Of a stretch of 64,000 bases of DNA, positions 7,852-16,220 are shown piece after piece (position 1 is the stretch's first letter; each line of letters begins with the position of its first letter). The position numbers and the translations under genes were made by a program. The stretch covers positions 124,001 through 188,000 of the forward strand of contig JAUIEC010000002.1 in assembly GCA_030428945.1 (NCBI GenBank), read 5' to 3'. A model generated the notes under the pieces. The model had not been told where the DNA came from, made no database searches, and saw only the letters and a program-made list of their open reading frames with translations. This DNA is from Phycisphaerae bacterium (GTDB lineage: Bacteria > Planctomycetota > Phycisphaerae > UBA1845 > Fen-1342).

Positions 7852-9738
7852 GTGCGAATTCGATCCGTTTCCGCGTTGCCAGCCGCGCTGGCGTCCACGA
7901 CGGTCGCGGTCCTGTTGCCGGTCTGCGCGCCGGCGCAGACGGCGGTGACGCTGTTCTCGGATGACTTCGATGCCGGTTCGTCCGGCGGCCAGTGGACGGT
8001 GTCTTCCCACGCCGGCGACTACTCGGCCGACTTCGGCTTCGACTACGGCACGCGCGGCATTCCGGCCGCGCCGGGCAGCGGCGGCACGACCGTCGGGCTG
8101 CGGCTGATGGTCAACAGCACCGACGCGAACCCGGCCGCCGAGGCCGTCAGCGTGTACCCGGCCGGCAGCGGTTTCTCGGGCGACTTCACGCTCTCCTGCG
8201 ACATGTGGCTGCACTACAACGGCAGCGCCGGGGGCGGGGCCGGGTCGACCGAGTTCGCGAGCGTCGGCATCCGGCACGCCGGCGATCGCGTTGTCTGGCC
8301 GGCCAGCGGGGCAAGCGACGGGCTCTGGTTCGCGTGCAGCGGCGAGGGCGGGGCCAGCGAAGACTACCTGGCGTATCGCAGCGCGGCGAAGCTGTCCGTG
8401 GCGGCCGGCAGCTTCGCTTCGAGTTCGCTGAACCACACCGACATCTTCTTCCAGGACCTGTTCGCCGCACCGCCGTTCGAGACGCCGGGGGCCCCGGGCA
8501 AGCAGTGGGTCGCGGTCGAGATCTCGCACCGGGGTGGCGTCGTGACGTGGCGGCTGAACGGCCGTTTGCTCGCGATCCGGGCCGAGCCGCCGGCCGGTTC
8601 CGGAAACATCATGCTGGGGTGTTTCGACACGTTCCCGTCGATCGCGGACCCCGTTGAAGACAACTTCGTGCTGTTCGACAACGTGCGGGTGACAGCCCCG
8701 GACTGCGACGGAAACGGCCTGGCCGACCAGGTCGAACTGGCCGCCGGCGACTGCAACGGGAATGGCCGGCTCGATGACTGCGAGACGATCGGCCCGGGCG
8801 ACTTCGACCACGACGGCGATACCGACGTCGACGACCTGGCGGCGTTCGCGCGCGGCATGGCCGGCCCGGGCGTGCTGCCGGGCCCTGCGGTTCTCGCGTG
8901 CGTTGATGTGTATCGCCTGGCGTTTGATGCCGACTCGGACCAGTACCTCGATCTCCGGGACTACTTCGCCCTGCAGCGAACGAACTCGCCGGGGCCGTTT
9001 GCGTCCCGAGCCGCGGACGCGCCGCTCGGCAGCCAGTTCATCGCGGAGGTTGCGGGGCTGGAACGCACGGTGCGCGAAAGCCGCGTCCGGCAGGAGATCC
9101 TGGGCGGCAACGTGCCCGGCTTCCTGCGAACGTTCGTGCCGGTGACCGTCTCGGCGACGATCGAGGGCGTGCCGACCACCGCGACGTATCATGTCACGCC
9201 GGATTACCTGTGCGTCGGACGCGACGATGACTTCGTGCGGATGCCGATGTCGCCGGGCATCGCCCAGCAGATCGCGGACGCGGTCGACTGCCTGATGCCG
9301 ACGCGGAAGATGGTTGACCGGATCTACGCATCGAGTGCGGTGAAGCTGGCACCCGCGCCGATCAGCCCGGCGACCGTCGACATCACCAGGGTGACGACGT
9401 TTCACCGGCATCACGAGGGAGTTGAGGCGCAGCGCAGCGGGCACCCGCTCGGACTGTCCGTCGCCGGCATCAAGAAGGATGTCGTGATCACGCCGCTGCT
9501 CGCCTCGAATCCCGGCCGGGTCGCGATCTACGGCTGGCATCAACTGAACGGCGTGCCGATTCAGCCGCTGTACCTGGGGCACGTGGACTGGTACATGGAC
9601 TACAGCCACGGGATCCGCCTGGTCCGCAGTGCGATGACGGTGAACGGACAGCCGACCACGGTGCAGGCCGTGCTCGCCGACCCCGACCTGCACGTTCTGC
9701 TGAGTGACGAGGGGATCGTGACGACTCCATCGTACTGA
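7852..9738 (+). CDS. Secreted protein with EF-hand/dockerin-like loops and unknown C-terminal domain
   Basis: A 628-residue exported protein. A GTG at 7852 gives a clean signal peptide (charged MRIRS start, a hydrophobic core, then CAPAQ); starts at 7801 and 7822 would add an acidic extension and are less likely. Residues about 25-285 resemble a lectin/jelly-roll type beta domain with several SDDFD and FDN elements. Residues about 285-375 hold calcium-loop repeats (DCDGNGLADQ, DCNGNGRLDD, DFDHDGDTDVDDL) like planctomycete dockerins. Residues about 390-628 form a separate conserved-looking domain with IYGWHQLNGVPIQPLYLGH and DWYMDYSHGIRLV, with several His, Asp and Trp residues, which I do not recognise. 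Function unknown; surface or extracellular location inferred. Confidence 0.7.
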   Translation: MRIRSVSALPAALASTTVAVLLPVCAPAQTAVTLFSDDFDAGSSGGQWTVSSHAGDYSADFGFDYGTRGIPAAPGSGGTTVGLRLMVNSTDANPAAEAVSVYPAGSGFSGDFTLSCDMWLHYNGSAGGGAGSTEFASVGIRHAGDRVVWPASGASDGLWFACSGEGGASEDYLAYRSAAKLSVAAGSFASSSLNHTDIFFQDLFAAPPFETPGAPGKQWVAVEISHRGGVVTWRLNGRLLAIRAEPPAGSGNIMLGCFDTFPSIADPVEDNFVLFDNVRVTAPDCDGNGLADQVELAAGDCNGNGRLDDCETIGPGDFDHDGDTDVDDLAAFARGMAGPGVLPGPAVLACVDVYRLAFDADSDQYLDLRDYFALQRTNSPGPFASRAADAPLGSQFIAEVAGLERTVRESRVRQEILGGNVPGFLRTFVPVTVSATIEGVPTTATYHVTPDYLCVGRDDDFVRMPMSPGIAQQIADAVDCLMPTRKMVDRIYASSAVKLAPAPISPATVDITRVTTFHRHHEGVEAQRSGHPLGLSVAGIKKDVVITPLLASNPGRVAIYGWHQLNGVPIQPLYLGHVDWYMDYSHGIRLVRSAMTVNGQPTTVQAVLADPDLHVLLSDEGIVTTPSY

Positions 9739-9911
9739 CCGGCGCGTGTTCACCACCGCCCCGACGGTCCCGGCCGGGCCGACTCGCCCGGTTCGCCCTC
9801 GAGCCCGCGGCACCCCGTTCCACGAAAAAAAACCGAAATCTTCCGACAGCCGCGGCCCGGTTTCCGCGAGGACCAGCAGGATGCGTTGGCTCTTCTATCC
9901 GGAGATCGGAA

Positions 9912-12900
9912 ATGATGCGTACGCCGCACGTGCATCGCGGGCTGGTCTGCCTGGCGATTCTGTCGATGGTGGTTCCGGCTCCCGGCTCGATCGTCGAGTC
10001 CACCTGGGTGGGCGGCGGAGGCGATTCGAACTGGACGAACGCGGGAAACTGGGCCCCGGCGATGGTTCCGGACAACGACACGAACAACTCGTTCAACGTG
10101 ACGATCGACAACGCCGGCGTCGACCTGGGTTCCGATGTGACGATCGTGGACTTCACCTTCAACACGACCGGCGGCGTCGGCAGCACGCTGACCATCACCG
10201 CCGGGAGCGAGTTGCGGGTCGACGGTGACGCCACGATCGACTTCGGGGGTGTCACCGGCGGGGAGATGCACGTCGTCGGCGCCACCGCGATCGGACGCGA
10301 ACTGAGCCTGGACGGCTGCATGTTCCGGGCGAGCGGCGACATCGACTTCGGCACGGCCGGCGCCAACGGGCTGATCGAACTGGCCGGCGGGGCGCAGTTG
10401 CTGAGCGACGGCAATCTGACCATCCTGCGCGACGGCACGATCGACGCCGGCGGCGGCACGCTGGTCAACGGGGGCAACCTGGTCAAGAGCGGTACGAACG
10501 GAACGGCCTCCATCACGGGCAGCGCGCTCGTCGACAGCGGGGGGACGATCGCCGTCCAGACCGGCACGCTGGACCTCGACGGGATCGAGATGCTCGATTC
10601 GACCCTGGTGGCCGAGGACGGAACCACGCTCCGCATCGGCCAGATCGGCGTGCTCAGCGAGGCCGGCGGCAGCGCGAACGTCTGCGACACGACCGGTACC
10701 GGCATCATCGAGTTCTCGGGCGGGGTGTTCGAAGTCAACGGCGTCGTCGCCTCGACCGGGACCGGCGTTCTGCAGTTCGTCAATGGGGTCCGGCTCATCG
10801 GCCAGGGCGGGCTCAACGCCAGCGCGACCGCCCCGGCCCTGATGAACAACTGTGCGATCGGTGACCCGAACAGCGGGACGGGGGTTGAGAATCTCGGATC
10901 CATGGACCTGATCGCCGTCACGATCAGTGACCGCGGCCTGCGGAACAAGCCCGGCGGTGAGATCCGCATCCCGGGCGGACTGGTCGGCGGCATCCAGGTC
11001 GAGTTCGGCACGTTCGTCAATGAGGGCACGGTCGAGCAGGAGAAGCAGATCAACCTCGGCGCCGTCGGAGTCGTCACGAACGCGATGACCTGGAACAGCC
11101 ACGGTGGCAACATCATCGGGTCGACCAGCGGGCGCTTCGACAACAGCGGGACCTTCTCCGTGGATGGCGATTCGCCGGTCTTCACGCTGGTCACCGCACC
11201 CTTCCGGGGACTGGCCGGCAGCACGATCGACATCAACAACGGCGAGATGCGGGTCGGCGGGTCCGATCCCAACACGACCCGGTTTACGGACTGTTTCATC
11301 GACGTGGCCGGGGCGAACAACCTGTTCAGCTACGGCGTGAACGGCAGCAGTCGCAGCACCTCGCAGAACGTCACGTTCGTCCTGGCGGACGACGGCCGGG
11401 CCCGGTTCTATTCCGGCGTGCACGATGCCCGCGGGAGCCTGGTGTGTGACGGGCAGGGCCAGGTCACGATTGAGAACGCGCAACTGCGGGCGACGGCTCC
11501 GTTGACGCTGCGGTTCTCCAACACGGCGCCGCTGGTTCTCAACAACACCAATGCCCGGATCGACGCGAGCGGCGAAATCACCAACGAGGACCGGGTCAAC
11601 AGTGTCTCCGGCTCGATCACCGGCAGCGCTGCGTTCCGGAACGCGCTCAACGGTGTCCTGGACGTGACCGACAACCTGCGGATCTCGCAGGGGACCAGCG
11701 GCCGCATTCGCAACGAGGGCATCCTGCGGCTGTCCGGCTCGAACTTCGAGGGGATCCTGATCGACACCGGCGGAAGCATCGAGAACGAGAGCGACGGCGT
11801 GATCGACTTCGCCGCCAATGCCGACATCAGCCGGCTTTCGGCGACGCAGGCCGGCGATCTGATCAACGCGGGCCTGGTCACCAAGACGGGCGATACCGGC
11901 GAGTCATTGATCAGCACGGCCGTGTACCGCCAGACCGGTGACGGAATGATGCGCTCCAGTTCGGGAACGATTCGCGTCATCGCCGACCTGATCGAACTGC
12001 TCGGGGGCCGCCTCGAGGCTCTGGCCGCCAGCGCGGTCGTGCGGATCGGCGAGTCTTCGCTGACCCAGGACATCCGGTGCCAGTTCCTCGGCGGGGGCAT
12101 CGTCGACTATGCCGGTGCGACTAGCGATCTGCACGAACTGGTCGGGACCATCTCCGGAACCGGCGACGGCGCGATGCTGCACAGCAACGGGACCATGCGG
12201 GCCCGCGACCTGTCCGCCACGCTGGACTTCGGCGCGGACCCGAACGAACCCGGGGCGGGTACGGCCGAGTTCCGCCAGATCAGCGGCACGCTGGGCGAGG
12301 CGGGCTCTCAGCTCAACAACCGCGGCAACTTCCGGATGACCGGCGGAACGCTGGTCGGCAACTTCGACAACATCGAGAGTGCCGCGTTCAGGCTGGAGGG
12401 CGGGGTCGTGCAGGGCGTGTTCGCCAACAGCGGAGACTTCGTCTGGGACGGCGGGACGATCGATGCCCAGGTCAGCACTTCGCCGGTCGGCCAGGCCCGG
12501 TTCGAGATCGTGGCCGATACGCCGGTGCTGCTGGCCAGCGGCGCCCGGATGACGAACACCGGCCGCATCGAGCACAGCGGGGCGGGTTCGCTCGAACTCG
12601 GACAGAATGCCGAAGTCGTCAACCAGGGCGGCAGCGCCGCGCACGTTTTCAGCGGCGGCGGCGACATCGTGCGGCCGGGCGGCGCCGTGACCGGATCGAA
12701 GGTGATCAACTCCGGCCGCATCGCCAACGAAGGGCCGGCCAACGTCTCGATCAACGTGCTGTTCGAGAGCACGGGCGGCAGCATCGAGGCCGAGGCGGGG
12801 CCGCTGACGATCAACGGGATCGTGGGGCAGGCCGGCGGGCAGCCGAAGATCACGGGCGGGACGCTGGTGTCGACCGGGCCGGCGGCCGGGCTGACGACGC

Positions 12901-14486
12901 AGAGCGCCGAACTGCGGGGCGCGATCACGCACACGCTGGGTGCGGAGGGTGTCGTTTCGCATCAACTGCCCGACATCGACGCGACGCTGACCGCGACCGG
13001 GAACGGGCGGGTCGAGATCACGAGCCTGTCGGCCCTGGGCGGCAGCCTGCAGTTCGTGGGCGCCGGCGAGAGTACCTTCGCGCTGCGCGGCGACAACTTC
13101 GTCGGGGTGGCCGCGGCCAGCAGCGGTGGCACCGTTCGCTTCGAGTCATCGGCCTGCAATCTCTTCGGCGGCGGCAACTCCGGAAGCTGGAGCGCCGACA
13201 ACGAGGTGATCTTCGCCAGCGACACGGGCTCGGCCAGTGTCAACGGCGTGACCGGCGGGTCGCGGGCCGTGTTCGCGAGCAGCGGCCAGGCCCGGCAGAC
13301 GGGCGGCCTGGATCTGAAGTTCGACGGCGCGGTGCAGTTCGACAACACGGGAACGTACGACCTGCAGGTCGATTCCGGCCTCTCCGCCCGCGACGCCAGC
13401 GGGAACGACATCCTGTTCGAGAACACCGGCACGTTCCGCAAGTCGAACGGACTCTCGACCGGCTTTTCGACGGTCTCGATTCCGTTCCGCAACACGGGGA
13501 CCGTGGCGGCCGAGGATGGCAACCTGCGGATTACGCCGTTCTGTCAGTCGCTGTCCGGGACGCATCTGTCGGAGGGAACGTGGCAGGTGGACCCGAACAG
13601 TTCGCTCTCGCTGAACAACGGCGTGACCCTGACTCGGAACAGCGGGACGATTCGTGTTCGAGGCAACGGCGATTTCAAGAATCTCCCGACCGCGACCACG
13701 ACCACCACGTTCCAGAACGACGGCACGCTGTGCCTCGAGGACGGGGCGGTGCTGCTGACCGGCGGAGAGTTCGAGAACAACGGGACCACCAAGGTCAGTC
13801 AGAACAGCACGCTGAGCGTCGGCACGATTGACAACGACAACGACCTGACGGTTGACGGCACGCTGACCTTCGCCGGGGCGTCACGCTGGCAGAGCGGAAC
13901 CATCAGCGGCACCGGGGTGGTGAACGGCAGTTCGCTGACCAGCAGCGCCCGAACGTCTCCGGGCAACTCACCCGGCAAGCTGACGATCCAGGCGGACTTC
14001 ACGCACGAACCCAACGCCGTGCTGGCGATCGAACTGGCCGGCCTGCTGCCGGAGAACGAGTACGACGTGCTCGAGGTCCAAGGAACGTTCGCGGTCGACG
14101 GCACGCTGGAAGTCAGCCTGCTGAACGACTTCTCGCCCGGCAGTGCGGACGCGTTCACCATCGTCTCGGCCGCGCAGGTCACCGGGGCCTTCGGGAACGC
14201 GCCGCCGGACCCGAACGGAATCGCCACGCTGCAGGTCGCCGATGGCAGCTTCCGCGTCGCGTACTCGTCGACGAGCATCGTGCTGCGGGATTTCCAGCCG
14301 CTGTGTCCCGGCGACACGAACGGCGACCTGGTCGTGAACCTGACGGACCTGGCCGACGTGCTCAACGCCTTCGGGACGATGGCCGGCGACGCGGGGTACC
14401 TGCCCGCGGCCGACTTCGACGGTGACGGTGATGTGGACCTGAGCGACCTGTCGACGGTTCTGGGGCGTTTCGGCGCGACCTGCTGA
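9912..14486 (+). CDS. Giant secreted beta-repeat protein with C-terminal dockerin-like domain
   Basis: A 1524-residue exported protein. The start (ATG 9912, or 9915) follows GGAGATCGG and gives a signal peptide ending near VVPAPGS. The next block, STWVGGGGDSNWTNAGNW, is the opening found in many autotransporter-like passenger proteins. Over 1300 residues are Asn/Gly/Ser/Thr-rich beta-helix repeats with recurring xxNxGTxxx and GGTLV units, interpreted as a long right-handed beta-solenoid. The last 60 residues hold a two-loop dockerin-like module, CPGDTNGDLVVNLTDLADVL and DFDGDGDVDLSDL, each with alternating Asp for calcium. There is no autotransporter barrel and no PEP-CTERM tail, so it is probably secreted and attached through the dockerin-like module (inference). 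Confidence 0.8.
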   Translation: MMRTPHVHRGLVCLAILSMVVPAPGSIVESTWVGGGGDSNWTNAGNWAPAMVPDNDTNNSFNVTIDNAGVDLGSDVTIVDFTFNTTGGVGSTLTITAGSELRVDGDATIDFGGVTGGEMHVVGATAIGRELSLDGCMFRASGDIDFGTAGANGLIELAGGAQLLSDGNLTILRDGTIDAGGGTLVNGGNLVKSGTNGTASITGSALVDSGGTIAVQTGTLDLDGIEMLDSTLVAEDGTTLRIGQIGVLSEAGGSANVCDTTGTGIIEFSGGVFEVNGVVASTGTGVLQFVNGVRLIGQGGLNASATAPALMNNCAIGDPNSGTGVENLGSMDLIAVTISDRGLRNKPGGEIRIPGGLVGGIQVEFGTFVNEGTVEQEKQINLGAVGVVTNAMTWNSHGGNIIGSTSGRFDNSGTFSVDGDSPVFTLVTAPFRGLAGSTIDINNGEMRVGGSDPNTTRFTDCFIDVAGANNLFSYGVNGSSRSTSQNVTFVLADDGRARFYSGVHDARGSLVCDGQGQVTIENAQLRATAPLTLRFSNTAPLVLNNTNARIDASGEITNEDRVNSVSGSITGSAAFRNALNGVLDVTDNLRISQGTSGRIRNEGILRLSGSNFEGILIDTGGSIENESDGVIDFAANADISRLSATQAGDLINAGLVTKTGDTGESLISTAVYRQTGDGMMRSSSGTIRVIADLIELLGGRLEALAASAVVRIGESSLTQDIRCQFLGGGIVDYAGATSDLHELVGTISGTGDGAMLHSNGTMRARDLSATLDFGADPNEPGAGTAEFRQISGTLGEAGSQLNNRGNFRMTGGTLVGNFDNIESAAFRLEGGVVQGVFANSGDFVWDGGTIDAQVSTSPVGQARFEIVADTPVLLASGARMTNTGRIEHSGAGSLELGQNAEVVNQGGSAAHVFSGGGDIVRPGGAVTGSKVINSGRIANEGPANVSINVLFESTGGSIEAEAGPLTINGIVGQAGGQPKITGGTLVSTGPAAGLTTQSAELRGAITHTLGAEGVVSHQLPDIDATLTATGNGRVEITSLSALGGSLQFVGAGESTFALRGDNFVGVAAASSGGTVRFESSACNLFGGGNSGSWSADNEVIFASDTGSASVNGVTGGSRAVFASSGQARQTGGLDLKFDGAVQFDNTGTYDLQVDSGLSARDASGNDILFENTGTFRKSNGLSTGFSTVSIPFRNTGTVAAEDGNLRITPFCQSLSGTHLSEGTWQVDPNSSLSLNNGVTLTRNSGTIRVRGNGDFKNLPTATTTTTFQNDGTLCLEDGAVLLTGGEFENNGTTKVSQNSTLSVGTIDNDNDLTVDGTLTFAGASRWQSGTISGTGVVNGSSLTSSARTSPGNSPGKLTIQADFTHEPNAVLAIELAGLLPENEYDVLEVQGTFAVDGTLEVSLLNDFSPGSADAFTIVSAAQVTGAFGNAPPDPNGIATLQVADGSFRVAYSSTSIVLRDFQPLCPGDTNGDLVVNLTDLADVLNAFGTMAGDAGYLPAADFDGDGDVDLSDLSTVLGRFGATC

Positions 14487-14494
14487 CACCGGGC

Positions 14495-14510
14495 CGGGAT
14501 CCTGATCCCG
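14495..14510 (+). terminator. Weak hairpin after the giant secreted protein gene
   Basis: A perfect 6-bp stem (CGGGAT / ATCCCG) with a four-base loop lies 9 bases after the stop at 14486. There is no T-run after it, so if it ends transcription it is not a classical intrinsic terminator. Confidence 0.25.
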
Positions 14511-14583
14511 CCGCGGGGTGCGATCACGTATCATCCGTCGTGGAGGCGCGGGATCGAACCAGGCAGTTGCGTTGCGAGCCGGC

Positions 14584-15588
14584 ATGACGAGAGAGACGCG
14601 GGTGAACTGGGGGCGGTTGCGGTCGGACGTCGAGTCCGCCCTGCGGTCCAGCGGGCTGTTTCCGGCCCAGGTGCGGGTGGACGGCCGGGTGCACCTGCTG
14701 GAATGCGGTCGGGGGCACCGCAACTACCTGTTCCGGGTCGCGACGGACGGGCCGGCGCATCCGGCCTGCGAGCCATCCTACGTGCTGCGTATACCGGCGC
14801 CCGTGACGGACGGCCGGGCGGGCCGGGAATCGGCCGACCGGTTGCGCCGAGAGGCGGCCACGCTGCAGGCGCTGGCATCGGCTGATCCCGCGTTCGCGAC
14901 ACCTCGTTTCGTCTGCTTTGTCCAGGGCGCGGCCATCTCGGAAGACGCGTTCATCGAAACCGCCCTGCCCGGGCTGGGGTTTGACTTTCTGCGGGATCAG
15001 TTGGGCGACCCGTGCCGGATCATCGAGATGATCGCGGGCGTCGCGCGCGGCGTGCATCAGCTTCCGGTCGAACGCTTCCCGTTCCTGCCTGGTCACGCGA
15101 GCAGTCGCGCGCACGTGCTGGCCCGCCTCGCGGGGCTGGACCCTGACTTCATCGCCCGGGACCCGGACGCCGCTGCCTGCGTCGCGTGGATCCGGGCCCA
15201 CCTGCCGGAGGATCGGCCGGCCGTGGTGCTGCACGGGGACCTGTTGCCGCAGAACCTCTTGTGGGATCTGGGCAGCGAGCGGGTCGGCGTGGTCGACTGG
15301 GAGTTCGCCGCGATCGGCGATGCGGCCTACGACCTGGCGATCACGACGCGCGGGAACGCCAAGCTCCTGGGCGTCGGCAGCGGGCTGCGTCGGCTGGTCG
15401 CCGCGTACCGGGCGGCCGGCGGTGTGGCCCTGGCGCCGGCTGATGTCATTCAATACGAACTGCTGATGCATCTGGGCTGGCTCGAGCAATCCCTGCAGGC
15501 GGTCCGCGAGGGTCGGCAATCGGGGTACTCGATCGAGGATCGGAGGAGGCAGCTTCGAGCGATCCTTCGGCGGGCCCGGGCGCGATGA
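14584..15588 (+). CDS. Aminoglycoside phosphotransferase-like (APH/choline kinase family) kinase
   Basis: A 334-residue kinase of the APH/choline kinase fold. The catalytic (Brenner-type) loop VVLHGDLLPQNLLWD near residue 218 and the following metal-binding VDWEFAAIGDAAYDLAI near 240 are both complete. A nucleotide-loop region (CGRGHRNYLFRV) lies near 40. The frame opens at 14518, but the first 22 residues are arginine-rich and unlike the family, so the ATG at 14584 is used; the ribosome site is weak. A TATCAT at 14529-14534 may be a -10 box. The substrate could be a small alcohol, amino sugar or sugar; nothing nearby points to a drug-resistance role. It converges on the ferredoxin gene with a 55-base gap. 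Confidence 0.8.
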   Translation: MTRETRVNWGRLRSDVESALRSSGLFPAQVRVDGRVHLLECGRGHRNYLFRVATDGPAHPACEPSYVLRIPAPVTDGRAGRESADRLRREAATLQALASADPAFATPRFVCFVQGAAISEDAFIETALPGLGFDFLRDQLGDPCRIIEMIAGVARGVHQLPVERFPFLPGHASSRAHVLARLAGLDPDFIARDPDAAACVAWIRAHLPEDRPAVVLHGDLLPQNLLWDLGSERVGVVDWEFAAIGDAAYDLAITTRGNAKLLGVGSGLRRLVAAYRAAGGVALAPADVIQYELLMHLGWLEQSLQAVREGRQSGYSIEDRRRQLRAILRRARAR

Positions 15589-15643
15589 AGTCGGGGGCTG
15601 CCCGTTTGCGGTGCGCGCGTGAGGGCCCGGCGGGAGGCGGGCG

Positions 15644-15865
15644 TCAGGTCGGGTAAACCTGCTGGCCGGTCTCGATGTCGATGACGCGGATGACCTGCAT
15701 CTGGCACTCGCGGGCGGCCTTGAGGATGTCCTCGTCGGGGTCGCCGGTGGGGTTGCGGACGCAGCAGCAGCGGTCGCCGTCGAGTTCGAAGGTGTCGCGG
15801 GCGATTTCGCAGCAGAGGCCGTCCCCGACGCAGTTTTCGGCATCCACCTCGATCCGGTAGCGCAT
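15644..15865 (-). CDS. Small ferredoxin (Fer4_13-like, single Fe-S cluster)
   Basis: A 73-residue soluble electron carrier. It has the one-cluster ferredoxin layout: CVGDGLCCEIARDTFEL near residue 11 and ARECQMQVIRVID near 58. The usual CP after the last ligand is replaced by CQ, and an extra CCC run sits at residue ~35. The intervening Cys count is compatible with either a [3Fe-4S] or a [4Fe-4S] cluster. The ATG at 15865 is fixed by GGAGG eight bases upstream; the longer frame to 16042 is unlike any ferredoxin. It is transcribed away from the Kor-Rnf operon and shares its upstream region, so it may be the soluble electron partner of KorAB (inference). Confidence 0.82.
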   Translation of the reverse strand: MRYRIEVDAENCVGDGLCCEIARDTFELDGDRCCCVRNPTGDPDEDILKAARECQMQVIRVIDIETGQQVYPT

Positions 15866-16220
15866 GTTCGATCCTCCGATAACACTGGAGCCGCCGGTGC
15901 GGCGGGGATGTGCGGACCTGGTCTGGAACCACCGGGGCAAACGGCATGCCGCACCAGAGAGGGGTGCTGCGGGCGTGCCTGAGATGGCCTGCTGCGCGGT
16001 CAGATCACCCGCAGGTGCGCGAAATGCCACAATCCGCGGCAACCGGCCCGGCTGCCGGGGCGCAGCGCGGGATCAGGCCGGGCGGGCGCTGGTACGCCAA
16101 TTGCTTATGAATGTGATCATCGGCGGGTGTTCGAAGGTCGCCCGAATCCGGCGGCGACCTTCGGCACCTGTTTGTTGTTAGCAGGGAGAACCGGGATCGG
16201 GGGCGGAGGCAGCGGGACCG
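15866..16220. other. 355-bp divergent intergenic region between ferredoxin and korA
   Basis: No gene is supported here; the open frames crossing it lack ribosome sites and family-like sequence. It must hold the promoters for both flanking transcription units. The most convincing element is the sigma-54-like site at 16090-16105, reading toward korA. The stretch from about 16100 to 16135 is locally richer in A and T than its surroundings. I found no clear inverted repeat that would mark an activator site. Confidence 0.6.
16090..16105 (+). promoter_or_regulatory. Candidate sigma-54 (RpoN) -24/-12 promoter of the Kor-Rnf operon
   Basis: The sequence TGGTAC-GCCAA-TTGCT matches the sigma-54 consensus TGGCACG-N4-TTGCW at all but one position. 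GG and GC are separated by exactly 10 bases, as the family requires. It reads toward korA and would start transcription near 16116, leaving a leader of roughly 105 bases. A second such site precedes the hydrogenase operon. A sigma-54 promoter needs an enhancer-binding activator, and none is encoded in this window. Confidence 0.55.
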
